NCBI RefSeq assembly: GCF_000003815.2
Contig: NC_049985.1
Coordinates: forward strand, 16,807,218 to 16,871,217
DNA from: Branchiostoma floridae
Lineage: Eukaryota > Chordata > Leptocardii > Amphioxiformes > Branchiostomatidae
Direction of reading: 5' to 3'
DNA: 64,000 nt
Positions 50,479 through 61,415 of this stretch are shown here, in pieces (the first letter of the stretch is position 1; the number at the start of each line of letters is the position of its first letter). Position numbers and translations under genes: made by a program. A model generated the notes under the pieces. That model saw only the letters and a list, made by a program, of their open reading frames with translations, was not told the origin of the DNA and made no database searches.

Positions 50479-53356
50479 ATGGTTATGTTTCGTGTGGTGT
50501 TTAGGTTCCTTGTGTGTTTGTGTTTCTACTGCCTGACCTTCCAGTGCCAGTGGCGGAAAGTGACGGTATGTGGACACGGATTCTTATCACTAACACTTAG
50601 TACTTATGATGTAATACAGATGTATAATATAACAACATAGCCGTACAACATTTCAACTCGCCCACTACTTCCTTGTTGTAGCAGTTCCTTGATAAATGCA
50701 GAAAATGTGTTGCTGACCAACAGATTTTGTATTAACTCCAGATACCGTGGATTGCTCTACTGATTCCAGAGGCTTCAGCATCGACACCTTCACGTAAACC
50801 ACATGTTCAAATTCAAACTCTTTCACTAAAATATATGTCGTCTTTATTAAATATTATGAAAAGTCGTGCTTTTCCATATTTAGACCATTCCTCTATACTT
50901 CATTTGTAGAACTATTTGACTGTTGGATATATTTTCGATTTTATCTTTACAGCGTCAATTGCCCTGCTGGATGTTCTCCATACCAATACAACAGACGTGT
51001 CTGGGGGACCGGAGTCTACACGAGTGTGAGTACAGCTAGCTAGATTTCTGAACACGCGGATTTTACAAGTACTGGATTACAGCGGGAAACTAACTTTTTT
51101 TGTGCGTAAAATGGAAACCTACTGAGTGCAAGTTGCGCATAAAATTCCACTCAGTGGGGAGAAGGAGTACTAAGTTAGAGTAATCAATGCTTTTTTTGTC
51201 AGGATTCTAGTATCTGCCGTGCTGCTATCCATGATGGAAGAATCACGGATGACGGGGGACAGGTGACTGTGTACAGGTGGCCTGGGCAGGACTCGTACCA
51301 GGGTTCTACTCAGAATGGTATTGAAACAGATGGGTAAGTGACAAAGAAAGGTGAACGTATGCGATTGAAGGAATGACTTTATTAAGAGTCAACTCATCTC
51401 ATTCATGATTCATCTGCTAAGATATTTCTTACCCTTTTTCAGTTTCTTCTTCAGTTGGAGTAGTTCCTTCGCTTTCACACGAGGTAAGTCATGCAGCAGT
51501 GTCCTGTGTATTTGAAATTTTCTCATTTCATCTGTGCCCTCCGGATCTTTGCATGTTAAAAAATTCAACTCACCTGAACAGGGTATTTTCGACTTGTACT
51601 TATGTATGCCATCACGAGAAACATTCATTTCTAGTATGCCGTGACGCCCTTGGAATGGAACATGGGGCTATACAGGACGGAGACATCACAGCTTCGTCTC
51701 ACCAAAGCAACTGGCCACCCTCTGCTGCCCGGTTGAACGGCAACAGTGCCTGGTTTCCATCAGAGCCGTTCGCCAGATCGTGGATCCAGGTGGATTTGAG
51801 ACAACGAAAGACAGTCAGTGGTGTGATCACTCAAGGTTACGACGGGAGGCAGAATTATTGGGTAACACAATACCAAGTGTGGTATTTAAACAACGATGAT
51901 GTCTTGACAGCCGTCTCGTCAGCGACAGGGCGTGTAATGGTACGTTCGGCAAACTCACGTCGCTCTGTACCTGTATCATGGTCCCCATGCACAATGCAAC
52001 TGTTTTCCTTTTACAAAGTAGTCATCTATACCCCAACATCTCACACTGTGTAGGAGTAACTGGTCTTCATTTCTCTTAACTCTGCTCCAAACCAATCGGC
52101 TACGTTGTTCTAGTCGAGATAACAACGTATTAGGAAGGAACACGATAAGATGTAAGATAACATCATCATCATCAGATAACACACATATATATGTATATAT
52201 ATGTGTGTGTGTGTGTGTGTGTCGCATTCAAGTTCAATGTTTTCATTATATATATATATTGGATAATGGTCGCCATTCATCTTCATTTGTGAACTTTGTT
52301 TTTTCATTTTCAGAGTTTCTCTGGAAATACAGGTCCAAATGGTCAGAAGACCAATATATTTTACAGGCCCATTGTTACACAAAAAATCCAACTCTACCCG
52401 ACAAATTGGCAGAGAGAGCCAGGTCTTCGGTTGGAGCTCCTGGGTTGTGACTTTATAGGTGAGAGAAGACGCTATTCATAACATGTGTGACAAGTTTTCA
52501 TTAATATTGTCGTTTACTTTTAAATATGATCAAGACACACAGTTTTATAAATACCGATGCTGACGACTTTCCTTTCAGCATCTACTTCTCAGTCATCAAC
52601 CGCCATAAGGACTACATCTACTACTCAGCCGACGCACGTCATTCAGACGAAATCTACTACTTTGCCAAGGACAACGTCTGCCTCCCCTCAAACCGCGGGG
52701 CCCTTCTCATCTGTAACATTGTCAACAGCAGGTATGGCTGGTTCGGTGAAAGTAACTTTATCCACAAAGCATACAAAATCACATTGAGGACAGAAATGCC
52801 TTACATTGCATAATACATGTGCAGCTCCAGACATTTTTGTACATGTCTTATGGTACATATAATTACTCATAATAATTATCTAAATCCATAAATCCTTGAT
52901 TCATGGCGCCATAATTGGTGATGATACCAATTACGTTCGTCGTTCGTAAACACCACAGGCCTTGTTATAACATTTCTGTCGTCGCTGCGACTTAGAGATT
53001 TTTGCTTATAACTGTCAGATGGTTAAACATTAATTCTTGAAACCCAGTCATACTTTTACCGATAACAGTCTTTCCTCGATCTATCTAGTAGATATTGCAA
53101 TAGACATTGTAATTGTTTCTTTCTACAGCAATCTTTGATGGGGACCACGAGGGGCAGGAAGGCGCAAGAGGCTCACTTAGTACAGGTGAGTGCAAAGCAA
53201 CATCATACATGGATATATTATATGTATCTAAATTTTGATACATGTAGTAATTATGCTCGTACTGTAAATACATTGAGCAAGATGTCGGTCGGCTTGATTT
53301 TACTGTAATTACCTCCATGAAATGTCATGGAGTTTATATTTTACCCAGCGTTTGTG

Positions 53357-53392
<36 letters not shown>

Positions 53393-55263
53393 AACAAGAT
53401 AACTCAAGAACGGCTGGATGGATTAGTTTCATACTTAGTGTGTTGGTGGGGTGCGATGAAAGCTGGAAGTGATTAGATTTTGGGCCCCTAGCGGCTTCCC
53501 TTGGTACTGCAGCGCAACTTCCGGTTTTGCTATCTCGTGTTCTGAACACACTATGGTCACGATTTTTGAGTGTCAGATAGCTCTTGTGCTCAGGAATAAG
53601 TGACATAAGTTTTGGCCCCCTACCGACTAGGTTTGGGATAGCAGGGGCATTTTTGTCAAAAACTTCTGAAGAGGATAACTCAAGAAGGGAACAACGGATT
53701 TTCATGATTTTTGGTATGTAGGTACCTTAGACAATGTTGGACAAGATAAGATACTAATTATGCAAAATAGGAGTACATTTGCATAATTAATGAGAATATT
53801 CTATCATAGCAGTTTTTTCAATGTATCTCTTGTCCCGGACATGATATAGTCTTGACATTTGGGTGGTAGATAGCTTGCAGTGTCATGACAAAGTGGGGCA
53901 GATTTCAGCCCCCTAACATGTAATTTCGGAACTGCAGGGGCGTTTTTGTCAAGATATTCCAAAGAGGATAACTGCAGAAAGGATTGACGGATTGGCATCA
54001 TTTTAGGGGTGCAGGTAGCTTAGGCAAAGGTGTTCATAATGATATATATGTTATGCGAATGAGGACCTTATTTGCATAATTAATGAGGAAATTGTATAAT
54101 ACCATTATTAGCAATAACTGGACTTCAATAAATGTAACGCTTATTAATTATGATAGATGGAATATAAGCAGATACCAAATATGGTAATGAGGAACTTATT
54201 TGCGTAATTTATGTAAAAATTGCAAAGCCGCTTTATATTTGTGACATGTGTACGTTAGTCGATGATGAACAACACCACGCATAAATTATGTTAATGTGTT
54301 AGTCAATTGCCTGAAATTTACAAAAGCTCTAAATTTTCATGGAGGTATGAGGTCGCCGAACTCTAGTTACTAATGGAAGCAATCGATCGCTCCACTTATC
54401 AATTACACTTGTAATTATTTTCCAAAACATATTATGCATATCACACTGACGAAGATCATCTATGTATACAGGGGCCATAGCTGGAATAGCAGCTGCTGTA
54501 GCAGTGGTACTGATCGCGATGGTAGTGTTCGTGATCATCTTCCTCAGAAAAAGGTATGTGATTCGATCGTACATACATGTATAGTCACTACAAGTGAATT
54601 AGTATCAATTATGTATGTCATACAGTGACTGTTTTTATTTGATGCTGTATCAGGGCTGTCAATAGTGTTTTGTCTCGATTTGCAGTGAATAATGTCTTCA
54701 CTCTCGTATTAACAGACAATCAACTAACAAGGGAGCACCGAACGTTCCAAGAAACGCACCTGAGCAGAGGTTCCGTAATCCTGAATACTCGGGTATAGCA
54801 GTGACCAACGAACACACTGCGCCTGCGCAAGACGAGGGGTACACCGACTGTGAACTTTACAACAACACCGAGGACAACAACCCGTATGAGCCGTACAACT
54901 ATGCTAACTCTGGGTCAGTCATGTTTTAGTACATTTTTACCAAAGAAAGAAAACTGTGTTATTATGCTTCATCTAAATGTAGGAGAAAATCTTATAGCCT
55001 TGCAAACCTGCTATCAAACGATAGGAGAATTGAGTTTGTGAATACATTTGTATTACCAAAGAACATAAATCTATATGAGTATATGTATTAGGATTTGAGA
55101 CATTGAGTATGAAAGTGTAATCGATTGTTCTTTTTCTCCTTTCAGTCAAATACCTGGAGGGGAAATCCCACAAGCTCATGATTACGACTATGCTACAATA
55201 CCAGGGGAATCCGCTAGAGGCGTGGTGGACAACGTCATCTACGAGAGTTCAGACATGAGGTAA
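50479..55263 (+). CDS. Gene G: LCCL + F5/8C type I receptor with type-1 tail; signal-peptide frame broken
   Basis: Exons 50479-50565, 50742-50793, 50953-51025, 51203-51333, 51443-51483, 51635-51939, 52314-52458, 52579-52731, 53129-53185, 54472-54553, 54716-54913, 55146-55263; about 480 residues if read through. One LCCL (VNCPAGCSPYQYN, DSSICRAAIHDG), F5/8C (VCRDALGMEHGAIQD to LRLELLGCDFIG), stalk, TM (GAIAGIAAAVAVVLIAMVVF), and a tail matching gene F with LYNNT, YNYAN, HDYDYATI and VIYESSDM. Exon 1 begins MVMFRVVFRFLVCLCF but has 8 extra bases compared with the 79-base exon of C, E and F (two near CTGACCTTCC and a CCAGTG duplication). It ends in phase 0, while exon 2 needs phase 1, and the correct frame meets a TAG upstream. 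Everything downstream is intact and ends in TAA. Confidence 0.75.
52168..52259. repeat. Compound TA/TG microsatellite
   Basis: ACACATATATATGTATATAT followed by (GT)n and a later (TA)n in intron 6 of gene G. Confidence 0.8.
53307..54369. mobile_element. Element with CCTCCATGAAAT ends, second copy
   Basis: Begins ACCTCCATGAAATGTCATGG and ends TTTTCATGGAGGTATGAGGT then GAACTCTAGTTAC, the inverse of the copy at 34983-36570. It holds a (TGTC)n run at 53352-53391. It fills intron 9 of gene G. Confidence 0.6.
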
Positions 55264-56257
55264 ATACTAATCATCGTTGGACTGTTCCATTGGGGAAGGG
55301 GTGTGCCGTCCGCGCTCCCCCAACCATTTTGTTTAGTTTCAATCTTAAGCTTACTGTTAAAACCAATTTAAAAGGGTGTTGCAATCATTTATAGGGGAAC
55401 TGGCGCACAAGCTACCCGTACCTGACTTAACATGATTCTATGTAAGAAGTCAGTTGTTTTGTATTTTGTAGACGTTTTTTTATCCTTACATCCCATTAGA
55501 AAAAAATACCCCGTGTTATTTTCTAATGGTCGAAAAAAGTGTTAACGGATTAGTATAGATATTTCATTTGGAAACTCACATAATTTGATCTTGCTGCTTA
55601 TTCAAAAGAATTAAATACATTCCATTCTATAGATGAATTTAATGATATTCTAGCTTTATTTTACCTTTATTGTGTAAAATAGGTAAACATGTCAAAGAAT
55701 GTTTATACCATAGAACCAGTAGTGTAAGCGATATGTTAAACTCAACATGATATTTTCATATACCTGTCTGTTACTTCGTTTGTATGTATGTATAAATGCA
55801 GAATTGTTGTCTAAATAAAGATTACATAAACTAAGATAAAATGAGATAGCGCGGCATTCATGGTCAGATAGTGCTTGGTTGCTAAAAGCTCCTTGGATGA
55901 AGGAAGGAAGAAAAGAAAGAAGGAACAAATGTAAGACAAAGCAGTGTTATTGAGTGATGTATGAAGCTCGTATGGCATCGACGTCATGTTTCGATTAAAG
56001 TTATCACGATTCTGAAAACTCAATCCAACTTCCATCGGATTTCTCTTCTTCGCAAGCTCCGAAGAGAATTAAGTTTTCAGTCTATTTGAGACAAGTACAC
56101 ACACCATTAGGGTAGTAAGCTCACCGTCACTAGTACGGTCGGGATTTATTAGCTCATCAGTTTCAATAACAGGAAAACTTCTGGTCTTCACATTTTTGTT
56201 CTCATACAATTGTACGACCCCGGTAAGCAAGTCATGCTGCGAGGTGGCGACCTTTTT

Positions 56258-56349
56258 TAGCCTGAGTACCATCCTCCGTAGTGACCGCTGGCTCAATACT
56301 TTCGCTTGCTATTAAACCATCGGTCACTACGGAGTATGGTACTCAGGCT
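56258..56349. repeat. Inverted repeat (fold-back)
   Basis: The 29-base arms AGCCTGAGTACCATCC..GACCG and CGGTCACTACGGAGTATGG.. are inverted copies with one mismatch, separated by about 34 bases. Confidence 0.7.
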
Positions 56350-56792
56350 AGACCTTTTTAGAGGCCCTGTCCAGCGGATGTCAACGCATCCCGACTTGCA
56401 ACTAACTCTATAAGTTACAGTAAGTCACCCGGTTAAAGTTTATCGCCATTAGAAAAGTTACATATTACCAGAACAGCCATAGTGAAGTAGAAACGACCTT
56501 GGCAATGAATGAGTAACACAGATACGTGGACATCGGAGTGATCAGCCAAGAGGGAAAATATCTCACAGTGACGCTTACACAGGAGCATGAACCACACAGG
56601 GGCTTAGCAATATACAGCACTGAATAGTCATGTCATGTAGGTCTAAGATGCATACTTGCAATTAATCTTCAATCTACAACAGAGCGTAGACGGGGTCGAC
56701 ATGCTCCACGCAGAGGCCCCGACTTTACACACTCGCACATCCACTGAATCCAACAAGCGGCAGTTCCAACCCAACATAAAATATCATAACAT

Positions 56793-56880
56793 AAGGCCAC
56801 ATCAAGTGAATTTTCTGGATGACGTCAGTGTTCATTAATTTTCGCCTAATTTTGAAAAAAAAAGAGAATTTTTCCCCTCC
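56793..56880. repeat. Dispersed repeat, copy 3
   Basis: ATAAGGCCACATCAAGTGAA, TTTTCTGGATGACGTCAG and TTAATTTTCGCCTAATTTTG match the copies at 60553 and 63672. Confidence 0.55.
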
Positions 56881-57302
56881 GGTGATGGTGAACATTACGA
56901 TGGGAAAATATGTCGTAAATTTAAAGTAGCCTTGATTGTATTGTGACACTAGTGAGGAACATGTAGTCATGACCATGGTTATAGAACTGAAACTAAATTT
57001 AGTTCGATAGATATAAAAGTGTTACCAATGTGGAAGCCATGAGTGTAGTTGTGAACTTGATAAGTGATACAAGTCTACCACACTAGTGACACTTTCTATA
57101 CCCGCACAGAAATAAAAGGCTGAGCTTGTTGGCTGTGATACCGTGTTTTGTCGCTTCAGTTCTTGAACAACGTTTATGATTTTTACCTATCGTGTTTTTT
57201 CCGGTCTCTCGCATTGAATTTTGATTCAGCAGAGGATGCCATCCATGAAATTCACTTGCTGTAGCCTAACTACAACGTCCATACGAAGAAACTATCAGGT
57301 AT

Positions 57303-58841
57303 CTAAAGCAGTACCACAAAAGACAAAAGCATGATAAGCAGAGCAATCCAGTTAATGCCATTGGTACCCGCACCAGCACAAGCCAAATTTTCTGGTGAAA
57401 TTTCATTGAGTAATGGCACCTTCCATTTTGGCATGAATGATCTTGGCAACATACGCACGCAAAGCACCTTTTCCCCAATCCATGCAAAGTTGGGACAGTC
57501 GTAGAGCGGTTTAAATTCACATGTACACGTCACTTTGAAGTAGTCAAGCGTTGCCGACATGTTCTGAGATGGAACCAACCCGCAATCTACATTATTCAGT
57601 GGGTTATCTTCCAGGGAAATGGACTGTATGTTTGGAAGGTTGTCAAACGTGCCGTTCTCAATGACTGTAAGGTCGTTTTTGCGAAGATTCAGGACAAACA
57701 GGTAATCCGAGTTTACTTCACTAAAAATTCTAGATGGAAGACGTTTGATCTCGTTGTCTTCAAGATGAATTGCCTGGACGTTCCTAAGATCCTTGAAGAC
57801 GTCGTCATCAAGACGCTCCAGTTTGTTGTCTTTAAGGTCAATTTCTCGGAGTTCAAAAAGGTTAGCAAATGCACCAGGTGGCAAGGTGACAAGTTTGTTA
57901 GACTGAAGTTCGATAGACAATAGGTTGGGGAATCGACTGAAAAATCCAACCTCAACTGTTGCAATCTCGTTGTTGCTTAAATGTAGAATTGCCAGAGAGG
58001 GATGGTTGCTAAACATGTTTCCTTTAAGTTCCACAAGACTATTGTCGTCCAAGTAAAGAAACTTCAGGGCTTCGAGGCCAAGAAAAACGTCTTGCGAGAG
58101 GAATGAGATGTTGTTTGATTTCAGGTGGAGAGTCGAGAGACGAGGAAAACCGCTAAACGTTGCCGGTTCTAAGTTCCCAAAACCGTTCCCACTCAGATCC
58201 AAGGATGTCAGATTTGATGGAAGCGAAGGTAAGACGTTTTCTAGTTCCTTTATACGGTTCCTTGCCAGTCGTACAATTCCTAAAGAGGGTAAGTCCGAGA
58301 AAACGTCAGCGGGCAAAGTTGAGATCACATTTCCATCCAGGAAAATCCGGTTCAACTTTGTTAAACCACGAAAGATACCAGAACTCAAGGTAGATATCTT
58401 ATTGTGCACAAGATCCAGATACACCAAAGATGTCAGATTTCTAAACACGCCCTCCTCTAAACTCACTAGCTCGTTTGCGCTTAGTAGGATTTCATAGAGG
58501 TTATCACCTAACCCATCAAATGCCCCGACCTCTATGTCGGAAATTTTGTTGTAACGAAGGTCTAGGGTAAATAGTTCAGGAAGATAATCAAAGACATGTT
58601 TGGGAAGTGACTCTATGTTGCTTTGGAAGAGCTTCAAGTTAACGGTGTCCGGGGGGATAGCAGAGGGTACTTCTGTCAAGTCGGCGCCTCCGCATTCGAC
58701 ACGTTCTGTCATACATCTACAGACTGGACTCCCAGCCCCCTCGCTGTCACAGGCAGCCTTTGGTTGTCCGTGAACAGTGATCCCGAGCACCATCCACACT
58801 ATCACTGCAGTCTGCAGGAACGTGGCGTTGGACTTGGGTCC
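57303..58841 (-). CDS. Secreted/GPI-type leucine-rich repeat protein, main coding exon
   Basis: 513 codons including the stop, from an acceptor (CATTTCAG) to TAA at 57305-57303. Order: hydrophobic FLQTAVIVWMVLGITVHG (signal peptide), Cys-rich LRRNT (CDSEGAGSPVCRCMTERVEC), about 14 LRRs of 24 residues (LxxLxLxxNxI), an LRRCT-like Cys cluster (NNVDCG, CTCEFKPLYDCPNF, VLCVRM), and a final NGINWIALLIMLLSFVVLL after ACAGAG, which fits a GPI signal. The layout resembles agnathan VLRs and other extracellular LRR proteins, but the domain is complete in one exon. The frame stays open to an ATG at 58946, but that ATG lies in SINE sequence, so a spliced 5' exon is more likely. A GTGAGT donor near 60197 could end a 5' exon; its phase does not fit directly, so the start codon is unresolved. 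Confidence 0.8.
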   Translation of the reverse strand, partial: GPKSNATFLQTAVIVWMVLGITVHGQPKAACDSEGAGSPVCRCMTERVECGGADLTEVPSAIPPDTVNLKLFQSNIESLPKHVFDYLPELFTLDLRYNKISDIEVGAFDGLGDNLYEILLSANELVSLEEGVFRNLTSLVYLDLVHNKISTLSSGIFRGLTKLNRIFLDGNVISTLPADVFSDLPSLGIVRLARNRIKELENVLPSLPSNLTSLDLSGNGFGNLEPATFSGFPRLSTLHLKSNNISFLSQDVFLGLEALKFLYLDDNSLVELKGNMFSNHPSLAILHLSNNEIATVEVGFFSRFPNLLSIELQSNKLVTLPPGAFANLFELREIDLKDNKLERLDDDVFKDLRNVQAIHLEDNEIKRLPSRIFSEVNSDYLFVLNLRKNDLTVIENGTFDNLPNIQSISLEDNPLNNVDCGLVPSQNMSATLDYFKVTCTCEFKPLYDCPNFAWIGEKVLCVRMLPRSFMPKWKVPLLNEISPENLACAGAGTNGINWIALLIMLLSFVVLL

Positions 58842-58934
58842 CTGAAATGTGAATCTGTATTTGTAATTACAGTCACGTAATTGACTAAATATTTTTGACA
58901 AAAAGAATTTCTTTCCACTAGTAAAGAGATGTTC

Positions 58935-58990
58935 ACCCAGGTGCAAAAATGGGCACCTGATTTCGGACGGGGAGGTAAAAGAAAAGTCTA
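58935..58990 (+). repeat. SINE 3' body fragment
   Basis: CACCCAGGTGCAAAAATGGG and CACCTGATTTCGGACGGGGA then GGTAAAAG, the 3' part of the SINE family seen at 1184 and 41362. Confidence 0.5.
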
Positions 58991-59409
58991 CCTTCTGTCA
59001 GTACTGTGTACGTGGCACTGTTAATATAAGTTACTAAAACTTGAGTGCAGTGCCACATTGTCCTCGTCTGTCCAAAAAGCAAATAAATAAGGGGATATTT
59101 TTATCAAAAATAAATATTTGAACTGTTGACAAAATGTCCCTGACAGTAAGAATTTGCTTTGCACGGTAAGTTAGACTTTTTATTTCTTGTACTATTGGCT
59201 GGAACTAATCAGAAGCAAAGGAATGCAACCAATCACAGCATAGCTTTAATAGCCTTGTGAACAACACATTGTGATCTGTCAAAAAACTAACCCTTATACA
59301 TGGGCAAAGCTAGTAAATAAGCATTGCATTTAAAGCAGATGTACCGTTAACGTTATCTGTAAACGTACACTTTATTTGCCCTCAATATAAACACTATACA
59401 AACTGTATG

Positions 59410-59587
59410 CAGTCAAACCTGTCTATAGCGGCCACTCAAGAGACCGGACAAATTTGACCACTATAGACAGGTGGCCTCTGTATAGAGGTGGCAACTTGTA
59501 GATAAAATACCCAAGGGACCGACAAAAAGTGGCCACTATGGACAGGTGGCCCCTCTGTAGAGGTGGCCCCTAATACAGGTTTGACTG
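59410..59587. mobile_element. Tc1/mariner-like MITE, about 178 bp
   Basis: Ends CAGTCAAACCTGT and ACAGGTTTGACTG are perfect inverted repeats. The inside has repeated GTGGCC/GGTGGCC blocks and no coding capacity. The CAGT start suggests the Tc1/mariner group; a clear TA duplication is not proven. Confidence 0.65.
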
Positions 59588-60273
59588 TACCCTCACGGTA
59601 TGTTGAGGAAACATCTCAACACTGCAACGCATTGGAACATGTAAAAACATCGACAACATCCCACCGCCGTATACCCTCCTCCCGGCCACAGCAAAACTCA
59701 CTGCCACTGCCACAGCACTTAGTGACAATTAGGGACAGACAGAACTTGAGGACCAGCATCAACAACCACTTCAGCGATCTACATTGACTTCAGCGACCTT
59801 ATTTGGACAGTTCCTAAAGCTAAACATTGGTGTCAGACAGTGCATAGAAATAAAATAGAAAAACTTCACACCTTCTAGAAGAAATCAATCAAAGATGATC
59901 TAATTTTAGCACAATCCTTTTAGGGGGCCTAGAAAAGGTAGAGTGTACCATCAACGTCTAACACACCTATTACTAGTGCGCATCCAGGTTGAACTTAATT
60001 CAGGCGCAGTTACGAATACTTATTAGAACGCGCCGATTTCGTCCGTCTAAGAATTAGAGGGAATTAAATATAAAAAGGCTTTTTTACTTTCTACGTAAAA
60101 TTAAACATGCGAGTACCTTAAAGCTTTTTAGGTTCAAAGTCGCGTTAATGATTTATACATATATTTCAACATGTCCGAACGTTGATTTTTCTAAACTCAC
60201 GTGTCCATTAGACGGATTCTCTCTAGATTTACGGAGGAAACCCCTTTTGGAGGCCTTGCGTTTCAGGAAGGAG

Positions 60274-60281
60274 TGACGTCA
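60274..60281. promoter_or_regulatory. CRE-like TGACGTCA upstream of the LRR gene
   Basis: Perfect palindrome just upstream (on the minus strand) of a candidate 5' exon that ends at a GTGAGT donor near 60197. Confidence 0.35.
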
Positions 60282-60552
60282 TTTGATTGCATTGAACCTG
60301 GGAAGCGGAAGGATTGGTCCGGGTCGCTTTCTGTATTGCTGAACAGCGTCTTTTATCGGATAACGTTGGTACTGCATAAGGGGAGACCTGTTGTATTCTT
60401 CATATGCGACATGTATTTCAGAACCCGATATCCATGTTGTTAATCCAGTAAAGGATACACTTGTAAATCATTCAGGAATATCTAGTGGTGAAACTGGGTG
60501 GTATATTTCATATCAGCGTTATATCTTTATCTCCACATCAGTTTTAAATTCT

Positions 60553-60640
60553 ATAAGGCCACGGCAAATAAGTTTTATGGATGGCGTCAGCGCTCTCATT
60601 AATTTTCGCCGTAATCGAATAACTTTTTTTCCTCTGGAGA
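60553..60640. repeat. Dispersed repeat, copy 4
   Basis: ATAAGGCCACGGCAAATAAG, TTATGGATGGCGTCAGCGC, TTAATTTTCGCC. Confidence 0.5.
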
Positions 60641-61275
60641 TGGTGAACATGACGAGAAAGAACCAAAATGCACACATCATTTGCATAATCAAAATATTTC
60701 ATGGAGATATGGTGTTAAATTTGGACTCTGCATAGGATGTCATCCATAAACAACATGACATAACATTACATAATAAAACACAGCACATTGCACAACATAA
60801 CACAACACAACATAACATAGTATCGTCTACACAATTGATAATACCATATATGGCAAGGCAATTTTGATTGGAGGTTAAACGTCATTGTGTTTCCTGTACG
60901 ATGGCAAGCAAAACTACATCGCCACTTCTTGGAGGACGAGATTTGTCGGTTTTGTCAGACTTGTAATTAACCGTCTGCAATGACGTCTACTGTACTCCAA
61001 TTACAGTCAAGCGTTTATCGAAAACTTGCATCTGTTGACGTCCTTAATTCGCATGAATGTACGTGTTAGACTTCTAGTACTGGTGTATAAAGACATTGTA
61101 CTTGTAAGCCACAAGAGTTACCCAGGCAAGAAGGAAGGATGAAGAACTATGGGGGAAGACAGCCACGAGAAACAGCTACTTTTTTAAGAACCCACTGTAC
61201 AGTATACGCGTTAAAGACAGGAACACAAATTCGCCTGGAGCCAAATTGGAGTCGGAAACGCTCGGCCCGACCCTG

Positions 61276-61283
61276 TGACGTCA
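61276..61283. promoter_or_regulatory. CRE-like TGACGTCA upstream of gene I
   Basis: Perfect palindrome directly before the N gap and at least 130 bases before the signal-peptide exon of gene I, the same placement as in the other family members. Confidence 0.45.
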
Positions 61284-61290
61284 CACGCCC

Positions 61291-61415
61291 NNNNNNNNNN
61301 NNNNNNNNNNNNNNNNNNNNNNNNNNNNNNNNNNNNNNNNNNNNNNNNNNNNNNNNNNNNNNNNNNNNNNNNNNNNNNNNNNNNNNNNNNNNNNNNNNNN
61401 NNNNNNNNNNNNNNN
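61291..61415. other. Assembly gap (125 N)
   Basis: Run of N. It removes the start codon and probably the transcription start of gene I. Confidence 1.

Larger units (their letters stand above)
55264..57302. other. 3' UTR of gene G and convergent intergenic DNA
   Basis: ATTAAA at 55994-55999 is a likely poly-A signal for gene G. A fold-back pair AGCCTGAGTACCATCCTCCG (56258-) and the inverse near 56321-56349 follows. A dispersed repeat copy lies at 56793-56880. No gene seen. Confidence 0.55.
58991..61290. other. Upstream region of the LRR gene and of gene I
   Basis: Contains a Tc1/mariner-like MITE, CRE-like sites at 60274-60281 and 61276-61283, a dispersed repeat copy at 60553-60640 and a short CAACA-rich stretch (60750-60815). 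No other gene recognised. Confidence 0.5.

Noticed and set aside
58842-58946. Unspliced N-terminal extension of the LRR protein starting MHLGEHLF
   Set aside because: The ATG lies in a SINE remnant and a good CATTTCAG acceptor precedes the signal peptide.
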